Part shown: positions 40,369 through 48,639 of the stretch, one piece after another
Position numbering within the stretch: the stretch's first letter is position 1
How the letters are laid out: every line of letters begins with the position of its first letter
Source: Zavarzinella formosa DSM 19928
GTDB taxonomy: Bacteria; Planctomycetota; Planctomycetia; Gemmatales; Gemmataceae
DNA: 54,485 bases
Direction of reading: 5' to 3'
Assembly (NCBI RefSeq): GCF_000255705.1
Contig: NZ_JH636439.1
Span: forward strand, 422,933-477,417
Notes under the pieces: generated by a model
Seen by the model: only the letters and a program-made list of their open reading frames with translations
What the model was told of the DNA's origin: nothing
Database searches by the model: none
Position numbers and translations under genes: made by a program

Positions 40369-43300
40369 TCACTTGGCGCCGAGCGTCGCCACCGAGGCCG
40401 ACATGCCTTCCACCGGCTTCGGCTTGCCTTCGCCGAACACCAGCAGCAGCGGGGCCGCGATGTAAATCGAGGAGTATGTTCCCACGATCACCCCGACCAC
40501 CATCACGAAGGCGAACAGGTGAACCCCTTCGCCGCCGAAGGCATACAGCACGATCACCACGAGGAAGGTGGTCAAGGAGGCCAGCACGGTCCGGCTCAGG
40601 GTTTGGTTCACGCTGTCATTAATCATTTGCTCGTTCAGGGCCGGGTTCTTGCCACGCACTTCCTTGATCCGGTCAAACACCACGATCGTGTCGTTCACCG
40701 AGTAACCCACCAGCGTGAGCAGAGCGGCCACGGCCGGAAGGTCAATCTTGAAGTCTTGCAACCCGAAGATTTTCCCAATGAACGTGTCGTGCAGATAGTA
40801 ACACGCGGCGATGGCCCCGAGGGTGAAGCAGAGGTCATGGATCAGGCAGATCAGGGCGGCCGCCCCGAATGTCCAGTTCCCGAAGCGGAACCAGAGGTAC
40901 ATCAGGATGGCGATCCAACTGGCGACGATGGCATACAACGCCCGAGACCGGGTTTCCGAGGCCAGCGTGCCGTCGAAGGTTTCAAGCCGTTCGGCCTGTG
41001 GCTTCACGGAAAATTCCTTCGCCGCGTTGTTGACGATCAAATCTAGTTTGGCGGGATCTTTCACCAATTGGGCGATCCCGTCATTGGCTTCCTTGAAGAC
41101 TTCCAGCCGCATCTTTTCGTAACGGCCGTCTTTCTCCTCGCCCGCTTCGGTGATTTCAAACACGTCGGAGGCGACGTATTCGGACGAGAGATTCTTCTGG
41201 AACTGCTTTTCGATCAGCGTCTTCACATAGCTCTTGGAAACCGGCTTGTTGAACGTCAGAATCCAGTCGTTGCCCTGCTTCGTCGGCGTGCAGTTCGTTT
41301 CCAACAACAACGACTTCCCTGCCGGATTGGTGAACAGCCGGTTGATGGAAGCCTGCACCAGTTCCGATTCACGTTCGGTCGAGCGGACGTTGAAAATCCG
41401 GCTGGAGTCCCCCTTGGATTCGGAGGTGAAAATCTGCTCCACCGACCAGTCGGGCAACACGGAGGCACGGGCCTTCACATTGGCCAATTGCGCTTCCGGC
41501 GTCGAACCGTCCGGTTCGTTGGCCAGGCTGACGGTGGTTGTGCCGCCATCCGCGTAATGGATTTCGTAAGTCTTGCGGGTGGAAGTTTCCTTCACCTCGG
41601 TCACGTTGAGTCGTTCTTTTTGGCGATCTTCGGAAAGAAGTTTCCGCAGTTCGCCAATTTCAAGCGGTTGGTCCAACTGACCGCTGAAGGCGGTCCCGCC
41701 GACGAAGTCCACGTTCAACCCGCGTTGTCCCCGCATGAAGAACAGGCCGACTCCGAGAACTGTGAGAATACCGGTGATGGTGAACATCAACTGGCGAATC
41801 TTCATGAAGTCGATGTTCGGCTTGCTGAACAGTTTCATCATCGACAACTGACGGGCTTTGCCGCTGGACTGCCAGATGTCAAAGATCAGCCGGGTCATGT
41901 ACAGCGAGGTGAACAAGCTGATGACGAGGCCGACGGTCAGCGAGATGCCGAAGCCCTTCAATTGGTCGTTGCCGACCGCGTAGAGCACGATGGCGGTGAA
42001 GATGCTGGACAAGTGGGTGTCAATAATTGTCGGCAAGGCCCGGTCATAACCGTTCCGGAGGGCGGCCGTGAGGTTTAGCCCCCGGTCGCGTTCTTCGCGG
42101 ACCCGCTCGTAGATCAGCACGTTGGCGTCCACGGCCATCCCGAGCATCAACACGATGCCCGCGAGACCGGGGAGGGTGAAGGTCGCGTTCACCAACAACA
42201 TGAAGCCGATGGTCAGCAACAGGTTGGCCAGCAGGGCGATGGTCGCCACCACCCCGGCGAAGCGGTAATAGACCATCATGAAGACCAAGATGGCGGCAAA
42301 GGCAAAGCCCACGGCCCGCGTCCCGTTGCGGATGGTGTCCGCTCCGAGCGTCGGCCCGATGGTGTTTTCGCTTACCGGCTGCTTCTTCAACGTGGCCGGA
42401 AGGGCGCCCTGCCGAAGCAGCTTCACGATTTTTTGCACGTCATCCATCTTGAAGCTGCCCTGGATGATCCCGTTCGTCCGAATCGGCTGATTGAGCGTCG
42501 GGGCCGAGATCAACTTTTGGTCAAGGATGATGGCCAGTTTGCGAACGATGCCGTTGCCGCCGGAAGGGTCGGACGGCTTGTTCCGGGAGGTGACCTCGAA
42601 GAACTTGTCGCCGCCCCGACTGTTGAACGTGAAGCCCACGGCCGGGTTTTGCTTTTCGTCCTGTGTCACGTTGGCCGAGATGGTCACGTCGCCGCCGACG
42701 AGAACGCGGTCTTTTTCCGAGACTCGCGTCAGCACGAAGTAATCGAATTTCTTCTTTTCGCTCTCGGCTTTGTCCCGAAGGTTTTCAGACTTGCGGCTGT
42801 AGTAGACGGCGCCGGTCCGGCCCTTGTCGACCGGGGAGGTTTCAACGTATGCTTCGTTCCGGTTGCGGGCGGTTTCCAGGGTGGCGAAATAATCATGGCC
42901 CCGGCTGTTCTTCGTGGTGGCGGTGGAACTCAGGCCGAGATCGTATCGTTCGTTCTTGGCGAGTTCGACCCATTCGTAACGGACGGGCACATCCATCACC
43001 AACAATTGGGCGTCACCCGTGCGGTTTGGAAACGGCGGGGGAGCCCCGGTTTCGGCGGCCTTCTTCAAGGCATCCGCGTTCTTGGAATCGGCCAGGAATT
43101 TCTTGACGTCGTCGATGGCATCCTTGTCGTCGTCCACGTTGGCGACGATGCGGAACTCCAGGCTGCCGACATCGTTGATGCGGCGCTTGATGTCATCAAC
43201 TTCGTTCTGGCCCTGTGTCGACCGGCCGTCCTTGGTGGGCGCGCCGAACGGCATGATGATTTCGACGCGGGTCTGGCCAAGCGGCCGGACGATCACGTTG

Positions 43301-43575
43301 AGCAAGTCCTTGTCGTCGATCCGGCGCTTGATGGCGTCCGCAAGGGCCGAGTCCACGATGGCGCGGTCGCCGGGGTGGTCGTCGATGCCGCGGTTTTGCT
43401 TGGAGAGGGTTTGGTCCACCTCATAGACGAGAATCGTCCCGCCGGAGAGGTCGATCCCCCGCCGGAAGCCGGATAATCCCGTGGGGTCCTTGGTGTACGC
43501 CCAGGCCACCAAGCCCGTCGCCAGAAGGGTCGGGATCAGACAGATGATGATCCGCGACAGGAAAGCTCGTTGCAT
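40369..43575 (-). CDS. secDF: Protein translocase SecD-SecF fusion
   Basis: A 1068-aa inner-membrane protein that uses the proton gradient to pull proteins through SecYEG. The SecD half has FRRGIDLSGGTILVYEV, a large periplasmic P1 domain and FTSLYMTRLIFDIWQSSG at its end. The SecF half follows in the same frame (GLNVDFVGGTAFSGQL, YSVNDTIVVFDRIKE, SLTTFLVVIVLYAFGGE). About twelve membrane helices are seen. The fusion is known in planctomycetes and others. yajC lies 69 bases upstream, as in the classical yajC-secD-secF order. Confidence 0.97.
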   Translation of the reverse strand: MQRAFLSRIIICLIPTLLATGLVAWAYTKDPTGLSGFRRGIDLSGGTILVYEVDQTLSKQNRGIDDHPGDRAIVDSALADAIKRRIDDKDLLNVIVRPLGQTRVEIIMPFGAPTKDGRSTQGQNEVDDIKRRINDVGSLEFRIVANVDDDKDAIDDVKKFLADSKNADALKKAAETGAPPPFPNRTGDAQLLVMDVPVRYEWVELAKNERYDLGLSSTATTKNSRGHDYFATLETARNRNEAYVETSPVDKGRTGAVYYSRKSENLRDKAESEKKKFDYFVLTRVSEKDRVLVGGDVTISANVTQDEKQNPAVGFTFNSRGGDKFFEVTSRNKPSDPSGGNGIVRKLAIILDQKLISAPTLNQPIRTNGIIQGSFKMDDVQKIVKLLRQGALPATLKKQPVSENTIGPTLGADTIRNGTRAVGFAFAAILVFMMVYYRFAGVVATIALLANLLLTIGFMLLVNATFTLPGLAGIVLMLGMAVDANVLIYERVREERDRGLNLTAALRNGYDRALPTIIDTHLSSIFTAIVLYAVGNDQLKGFGISLTVGLVISLFTSLYMTRLIFDIWQSSGKARQLSMMKLFSKPNIDFMKIRQLMFTITGILTVLGVGLFFMRGQRGLNVDFVGGTAFSGQLDQPLEIGELRKLLSEDRQKERLNVTEVKETSTRKTYEIHYADGGTTTVSLANEPDGSTPEAQLANVKARASVLPDWSVEQIFTSESKGDSSRIFNVRSTERESELVQASINRLFTNPAGKSLLLETNCTPTKQGNDWILTFNKPVSKSYVKTLIEKQFQKNLSSEYVASDVFEITEAGEEKDGRYEKMRLEVFKEANDGIAQLVKDPAKLDLIVNNAAKEFSVKPQAERLETFDGTLASETRSRALYAIVASWIAILMYLWFRFGNWTFGAAALICLIHDLCFTLGAIAACYYLHDTFIGKIFGLQDFKIDLPAVAALLTLVGYSVNDTIVVFDRIKEVRGKNPALNEQMINDSVNQTLSRTVLASLTTFLVVIVLYAFGGEGVHLFAFVMVVGVIVGTYSSIYIAAPLLLVFGEGKPKPVEGMSASVATLGAK

Positions 43576-43644
43576 CGTTCCACCCGGAGCCAGCCCCCCG
43601 GCGTCCCGGCCGAAGGGAAAATGTTCAAGACACGAACCCGCCGA

Positions 43645-44016
43645 TCAACTCGTTTTGACTTCGCCCGTCGTGGTGTCACCGGAGGTGATCTTCACCACGG
43701 AACTTTTCAACACCCGAATGCGGGAATTCGTGGTGTCGTCCACCTTGAGGGTGATTTCATCCTCATTTTCCTTGATCGCCACAATGACCCCGATGATCCC
43801 GCCGGAGGTCACCACCTTGTCGTTCTTCTTCATCGCCGAAAGAGCGTTTTGGAGTTCTCGCTTTTGCTTCGTTGATGCCCTCATGAACATCAAAAACATC
43901 AATCCGGCCAAGACACTCGCCGCAATGCCAAACCATGAGGGTGCTCCCCCCTGGGCGGGGTCGCCTCCTTGGGCCAAAATCGCATAACTTGCGTCGAAAA
44001 TCACGTGCGGGTCCAT
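43645..44016 (-). CDS. yajC: Preprotein translocase subunit YajC
   Basis: A 123-aa membrane protein with one helix (FGIAASVLAGLMFLMFM) and a cytoplasmic tail (ALSAMKKNDKVVTSGGIIGV, ITLKVDDTTNSRIRVLKSSV), typical of YajC. It works with SecDF. It sits between tgt and secDF, the conserved order. Confidence 0.95.
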   Translation of the reverse strand: MDPHVIFDASYAILAQGGDPAQGGAPSWFGIAASVLAGLMFLMFMRASTKQKRELQNALSAMKKNDKVVTSGGIIGVIVAIKENEDEITLKVDDTTNSRIRVLKSSVVKITSGDTTTGEVKTS

Positions 44017-44043
44017 TCGGTCGCCAAAGTAAAGATGCTTATA

Positions 44044-45150
44044 CTAGGTTGGCCGCTTCCAACGGGCAAGACAGTCCCGATGGAAGGCCGCAAAGGTTCT
44101 GTTTTCGATGGCCGACCGGGCGCTGGCCATCAACCGAAGGTAGTAAGCCAGGTTGTGCAACGAAAGCAGCGTCGGCCCGAGCATTTCCTTCGAGTGGAAC
44201 AAATGGTGCAGGTACGCTCGCGAAAAATGCACACAGGTGTAACAGGGACAATCGGACTCCAGCGGCCGGGAATCTCGCCGGTGGCATGAATTCCGCATCC
44301 TCAAGGTGCCTTCGCCGGTGAAGGCAAAGGAGTTGCGGCCGTTTCGTGTGGGCATCACACAGTCAAACATGTCGATCCCGGCGGCCACCCCGGCGAGCAG
44401 ATCTTCCGGCCGGCCGACGCCCATCAGATAACGCGGTTTGTGTTCGGGAAGCAATGCGGCACATGGAGGCAACAGGGCGTGCATCACCTCCGGGCCCTCG
44501 CCGACGCTGAAACCCCCGAGGGCGTAACCGGGGAAATCCATGTCCGTCAAAGGTTTGGCGCATTCGGCCCGCAGATTCACATGAACCCCGCCTTGGACAA
44601 TGGCGAACAAGACCTGATCCGGCCGGGTATGGGCATTGCGGCAACGCTCGGCCCACATCAAGGTTCGGTTGATCGCCCGGCGAATGTGTTTTTCATCCGC
44701 ATCAGCCGGGGGGCATTCGTCCAACACCATTGCGATGTCGGAGCCGAGGTTTTCCTGAATCTTAACGGCTTTTTCCGGGGTGAGTTCCAGCAATCGGCCG
44801 TCGATGTGGGACCGGAATTTGACGCCGTCGTCGGTGATTTTGCGGATCTCGGCGAGGCTGAAGACCTGAAATCCGCCGGAGTCCGTCAGAATCGGGCCAT
44901 CCCAAGCCATGAACTTGTGCAGGCCGCCAAGTTCGGCCACCAACTCGTCGCCCGGTCTCAGGGCTAGGTGGTACGTGTTGCCGAGGATGATTTGCGCGTT
45001 GATTCCCTTGAGTTGCTCCGGCGTGATTCCCTTGACGGTCCCCTGTGTGCCGACCGGCATGAAGATCGGCGTCTCGATGAGACCATGCGGGGTGGTGATT
45101 GTCCCCCGCCGGGCGAGATCGTCCGTTGATTGGAGTCGAAAAGAAAACAT
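44044..45150 (-). CDS. tgt: tRNA-guanine transglycosylase
   Basis: A 368-aa enzyme that inserts the queuosine precursor at position 34 of GUN tRNAs. Start chosen at ATG 45150, where the protein aligns (MFSFRLQSTDDLARRG) and GAAGGGC is upstream. The catalytic Asp is in DSGGFQVFSL, the second in GVGRPEDLLAGVAAGIDMFD, and zinc ligands are CPCYTC then His. The ribosome-binding site and start codon lie inside one arm of the 50-bp palindrome at 45148-45270. In the other species I recall, tgt precedes yajC and secDF as here. Confidence 0.97.
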   Translation of the reverse strand: MFSFRLQSTDDLARRGTITTPHGLIETPIFMPVGTQGTVKGITPEQLKGINAQIILGNTYHLALRPGDELVAELGGLHKFMAWDGPILTDSGGFQVFSLAEIRKITDDGVKFRSHIDGRLLELTPEKAVKIQENLGSDIAMVLDECPPADADEKHIRRAINRTLMWAERCRNAHTRPDQVLFAIVQGGVHVNLRAECAKPLTDMDFPGYALGGFSVGEGPEVMHALLPPCAALLPEHKPRYLMGVGRPEDLLAGVAAGIDMFDCVMPTRNGRNSFAFTGEGTLRMRNSCHRRDSRPLESDCPCYTCVHFSRAYLHHLFHSKEMLGPTLLSLHNLAYYLRLMASARSAIENRTFAAFHRDCLARWKRPT

Positions 45151-45270
45151 AAAGCCCTTCGGGCGTTGGCTGTGAGCAATGAGCCGTGTGCTTTGAGTAA
45201 AACCAAGAAGGTTTTTCTGGCTCAAAGCACACGGCCCATCGCTCGCAGCCAACGCCCGAAGGGCTTTATG
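45148..45270. repeat. Near-perfect 50-bp palindrome (MITE- or REP-like element)
   Basis: The arms at 45148-45197 and 45221-45270 match at 47 of 50 positions; the three differences keep G-T pairing possible in RNA on one strand. The loop contains a further small hairpin. One end supplies the tgt ribosome-binding site and start codon, and the other begins 12 bases after the stop of the TPR/alpha-CTD gene. Confidence 0.93.
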
Positions 45271-45281
45271 AAACTCAGGGG

Positions 45282-46613
45282 TCAGTCGCCCCGCAGTTTC
45301 AGACCCATGATGGTCAGCTTCTCGCGGACTTCGTTAAGCGAGGTCACGCCGAAGTTCTTGGCTTCCATCAGTTCATCGCCCGTTCGGGAAAGGAGTTCCC
45401 CGATGGTGGTGATGTTCAGCCGGTTCATGCACTTGCGGGCACGGACGGACAGATTCAACTCGGACACCGGCCGGCTGACGGCGGCGGCCTGTTCCGGCGG
45501 CAGATTCACGGTCGGGGAGTAACGCGGTTCGTATCGGGCTCCCTGCTCGATCGACTGGCCGATCCGCAAGCCCTTGGCGTGCATGATGTTGCGAATTTCA
45601 TCAAGCGACGTTTCGCCGAAGTTTTTGCTGCCCAACAGGCTGATCTCGTTGATGCGGGTCAGGTCGCCGAGGGTGCGAATGCCCATCTTCTTCAGGCAAT
45701 TGCGACTGCGGACCGACAGTTCAAAGTCGGTGACCGGGACTTCCATGACCTGCCGGTTGGCCACGCTCACCTGGTCTTCGTCCGGGTTGTAGAACTGCGT
45801 GACGGACGCTTGGGCATCCTTCAAGAACAGCCTGGCCCGGTCGTCGTTCGCGTCGGCCTTGAGAAGCCGGCCGTAGCAATCGGCGGCCTTGTCAAACCGT
45901 TCGTTGTCCTCGTAGAGGATTCCGAGATTGTTCAACACGCCCTTGTTGACCGGCGGGTACTTGAGGCAGCGCTCGTAATACGAGATCGCCTCCTCGTCAT
46001 TCCCGGCCAGATCATTCATGTAGCCGAGTTGAAACAGCGATCCGGTGTGGCCGGGATCGAGTTCGATGGCTTTTTCGTAGGCGAGGATCGACTTGGAGCG
46101 GTCTCCGTCCGCGTCGGCCACCCCGGCGACTTGGAAATGAAACTCCGCGCTATATTTGCTGAGTTCTTCCAACTTGCTGAGCAGGGCCTTCGCCTGCGAG
46201 ATTTCCCCGCGGCTGCGATGAATCCCGGCCCGTTGAAGTTGCACTTGGGCCACCGAATACCCGGCCTTTTCGGCCTTGTCGAAGGCCTTGGTGGCTTCGT
46301 CGTATTGGCGGGAGTTCACCAGCGCGCGACCCAGATAAAAGAACCCGAGCGGCATGTCCACCTGCTTGAGGTGTTCGATGGCCTGGTTCATGTAACCCAG
46401 AAAGTAGTTAACGACGCCCAGCTTGAGCTGGAGCTTCTTCGCCAGGGCGGGAGGCGCGCTTTCCAGCCGCTTCTTCAACTGGTCGTTCACATCCTTGAGG
46501 TTTTTGAATTGGGCGCCGCCTTGCGTCAACCCTTCGCGCAACCGCTGAATGGTCCCGGCATCACAATCTTCCCGTTCGACCAACAGGGCTTTCAGATCAA
46601 TGACCTGATCCAC
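45282..46613 (-). CDS. TPR protein with two RNA polymerase alpha-CTD modules
   Basis: A 443-aa protein starting at GTG 46613 with GAGG upstream. Residues about 60-265 are TPR repeats (e.g. ILAYEKAIELDPGHTGSLFQ). Two modules homologous to the RNA polymerase alpha C-terminal domain follow: about 293-352 (FELSVRSRNCLKKMGIRTLG, NFGETSLDEI) and about 382-442 (LNLSVRARKCMNRLNITTIG, NFGVTSLNEV). In each, the Arg equivalent to E. coli alpha R265 is kept (R302, R391), so DNA minor-groove or protein contact is plausible. No alpha N-terminal domain is present, so it is not the RNA polymerase subunit. Related proteins are known in planctomycetes, role unclear. Confidence 0.9.
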   Translation of the reverse strand: MDQVIDLKALLVEREDCDAGTIQRLREGLTQGGAQFKNLKDVNDQLKKRLESAPPALAKKLQLKLGVVNYFLGYMNQAIEHLKQVDMPLGFFYLGRALVNSRQYDEATKAFDKAEKAGYSVAQVQLQRAGIHRSRGEISQAKALLSKLEELSKYSAEFHFQVAGVADADGDRSKSILAYEKAIELDPGHTGSLFQLGYMNDLAGNDEEAISYYERCLKYPPVNKGVLNNLGILYEDNERFDKAADCYGRLLKADANDDRARLFLKDAQASVTQFYNPDEDQVSVANRQVMEVPVTDFELSVRSRNCLKKMGIRTLGDLTRINEISLLGSKNFGETSLDEIRNIMHAKGLRIGQSIEQGARYEPRYSPTVNLPPEQAAAVSRPVSELNLSVRARKCMNRLNITTIGELLSRTGDELMEAKNFGVTSLNEVREKLTIMGLKLRGD

Positions 46614-46792
46614 GATGCTACCTCGCCGATTTGTTGATTCTCACCATATGGCAACCTGAATTGGACATGATATGACAATGATCTGTCGGTTGGCAAGATA
46701 ACCTGCCCCGCCCCCGCGTCCTCGCCGGTTCATCCCGCAAGGTCGTTTGGGAAATTCGGGAATCCTTTGTTGAATGAAATTTCGGTGCGATC

Positions 46793-47155
46793 ATGGCAAA
46801 AAATGTGCTTGGCACTCCACTCAAAAATTGTTCCACCAACCCCATGACCGGGTTTTACCGCACTGGCTGTTGCGACACCGGGGCCGGGGACGACGGAGTT
46901 CATGTGGTTTGCGTCATCGTCACTGCCGAGTTCCTGGCGTTTAGCCGCTCGCGCGGGAACGATCTCAGCACCCCCGTTCCGCATTATGGATTTCCGGGAT
47001 TGCGACCGGGAAATCAATGGTGTTTGTGCGCGTCGCGGTGGCAGGAAGCTTTTGAAGCCGACATGGCTCCGCAAGTCGTGCTGGAGGCGACCCATATGTC
47101 GGCCCTGGAGTTTGTCTCGCTTGAGGATTTGAAGAAGTATGCCGTCCCCGTGTGA
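46793..47155 (+). CDS. DUF2237 family protein
   Basis: A 120-aa cytoplasmic protein. It reads like the compact DUF2237 family: NVLGTPLKNCSTNPMTGFYR, GCCDTGAGDDGVHVVC, FSRSRGNDLSTPVPHYGFPG, WCLCASRWQEA and the closing LEATHMSALEFVSLEDLK. Five or more conserved Cys suggest metal or redox chemistry, but the role is unknown. It is 54 bases before the nucleotidyltransferase gene. Confidence 0.92.
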   Translation: MAKNVLGTPLKNCSTNPMTGFYRTGCCDTGAGDDGVHVVCVIVTAEFLAFSRSRGNDLSTPVPHYGFPGLRPGNQWCLCASRWQEAFEADMAPQVVLEATHMSALEFVSLEDLKKYAVPV

Positions 47156-47209
47156 TCGGTGCGGGGGCTTTCGTAAAACAATCACCAATCATTGTCGCCG
47201 GGAGAACCG

Positions 47210-47938
47210 ATGAACATTCGCGGAATCGTGCTGGCCGGGGGCAAGGGCACCCGTCTCGGCGAATTAACGAAAGTCACCAACAAGCACTTGCTCCCCGTGG
47301 GGGATGTGCCGATGGTGTATCACCCGCTGAAAAAGATCATCGGCGGGGGCATCCGGGACATTCTGTTGGTGTCCGGCACCGAACACATGGGTGATTTCGT
47401 CGAACTGCTCGGTTCCGGCAAGGACCACGGTTGCGCGCTCACCTACCGTGTGCAGGACGAGGCGGGCGGCATCGCCCAAGCCCTCGGTCTCGCGGAGACG
47501 TTCTCGGCCAATCACCGGAGTTTGGTGATCCTCGGGGACAATATCTTCAAGGCCCCGGTCACCCAAATTCTTCAAGACGCCAACAAACACCCCGACTGGG
47601 CTTGGGTCGGCCTCAAACAGGTTCCCGACCCCGGCCGATACGGCGTCGCCGAGTTGAAGGGTTCGCAGGTTCTCAGCATTGAGGAAAAGCCGAAGAACCC
47701 GAAGAGCGATTTCGCCGTGATCGGCGTCTACATTTATCCCGCCGATGTCTTTCAAGTAATCAAAACCCTGAAACCCAGCGGTCGCGGGGAACTCGAAATC
47801 ACGGATGTGAACTCGTACTACCTGAAACAAGGCCGCCTCGGCTCCACCGTCATTGATGGTTATTGGACCGACGCCGGAACCTTGGATTCGCTGCAATTCT
47901 CCAATCAACTCGTCCGACAAGACCCGCCGGTGTTTTGA
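47210..47938 (+). CDS. Sugar-phosphate nucleotidyltransferase (RfbA-like)
   Basis: A 242-aa nucleotidyltransferase with GGGAG seven bases before ATG 47210. Motifs: GIVLAGGKGTRLGELTKVTN, KHLLPVGDVPMVYHPL, VILGDNIFKAPV and GYWTDAGTLDSL. This fits glucose-1-phosphate thymidylyltransferases of the RfbA class, which make dTDP-glucose, though other NTP/sugar pairs are possible. It probably supplies a cell-surface glycan. No other rfb gene is next to it. A terminator follows. Confidence 0.9.
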   Translation: MNIRGIVLAGGKGTRLGELTKVTNKHLLPVGDVPMVYHPLKKIIGGGIRDILLVSGTEHMGDFVELLGSGKDHGCALTYRVQDEAGGIAQALGLAETFSANHRSLVILGDNIFKAPVTQILQDANKHPDWAWVGLKQVPDPGRYGVAELKGSQVLSIEEKPKNPKSDFAVIGVYIYPADVFQVIKTLKPSGRGELEITDVNSYYLKQGRLGSTVIDGYWTDAGTLDSLQFSNQLVRQDPPVF

Positions 47939-47962
47939 TCCGAACCCCAAAGACGATCATTT

Positions 47963-47996
47963 CACGCGAGCCGGATGGCTCGCGTGTTCGTTTTCG
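47963..47996 (+). terminator. Rho-independent terminator
   Basis: A perfect 10-bp stem (47963-47972 with 47977-47986), GGAT loop, then TTCGTTTTCG. It ends the nucleotidyltransferase transcript. Confidence 0.8.
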
Positions 47997-48014
47997 TCGG
48001 GTAATTCATTTCGA

Positions 48015-48320
48015 TCAGCCCAAGTCAGTCGAGAGGGTCGCCTGTCGGCGCCGATAAAGCCCGTAGGCTCCGAGCAACACCAAGGCCGTGGCCGCCGAGA
48101 CGAAACTGGCCGGTTCCGGTGTGGAAACGGTGGGGCCGCCGGTGGGGGATGGCGGTTCCGGTTCGCCGACGCCGCCGGCGGTCGGCGGGACGAAGGGATC
48201 AGGGGGAACCGCCGTCGTCGTGACGGTGGGTGGTGGCGGGAAATAGGCCGAGGCGATGGCCGGCGCTAGCAGGGCCAGCCCGCAAGCCGCTGTCCCGATT
48301 TTGAGTCCTGTGCGGAACAT
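48015..48320 (-). CDS. PEP-CTERM sorting-domain protein
   Basis: A 101-aa exported protein with AGGAGGAA before ATG 48320. It has a signal peptide (MFRTGLKIGTAACGLALLAP), a proline/threonine-rich middle and the PEP-CTERM tail TPEPASFVSAATALVLLGAY then RRR. Such tails are cut and anchored by exosortase; no exosortase is in the window. Extremely short for a structural protein, so possibly a small surface glycoprotein or a degenerate member. Confidence 0.88.
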   Translation of the reverse strand: MFRTGLKIGTAACGLALLAPAIASAYFPPPPTVTTTAVPPDPFVPPTAGGVGEPEPPSPTGGPTVSTPEPASFVSAATALVLLGAYGLYRRRQATLSTDLG

Positions 48321-48639
48321 AGTGATTCCTCCTGAATTGCCCGGTCTGTGCCGTCTGTGCATCCTTGCTGGTCGCGGCAGATTAACCATCGGCATCTTCT
48401 TCGCCATCTTTGCGGTCAAGGACCGGCGAATTTGAAGTTTCACTCAAGTCTTAATGAGTAACGCGCTGGCTGGATCGGCTGTGCATGTTCCGCCGGTCAC
48501 AACGCCCCCCCGAACAACTTCCATGACCGGAACGTTATCCCCGAGTGACTGTTTTCCCTCAAGTGACCGAAAAGAATGATGTTGGAAACGGAGAGTGCCG
48601 TTGTCGCCCGGCGGCGATGGTTCGCAAGGAGTGTGCCTC
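48321..48639. other. Divergent intergenic region, 319 bp
   Basis: This contains the promoters of the PEP-CTERM and BBP7 genes. I see two ribosome-binding sites at the edges, but no hairpin or further gene that I can support. Confidence 0.5.
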
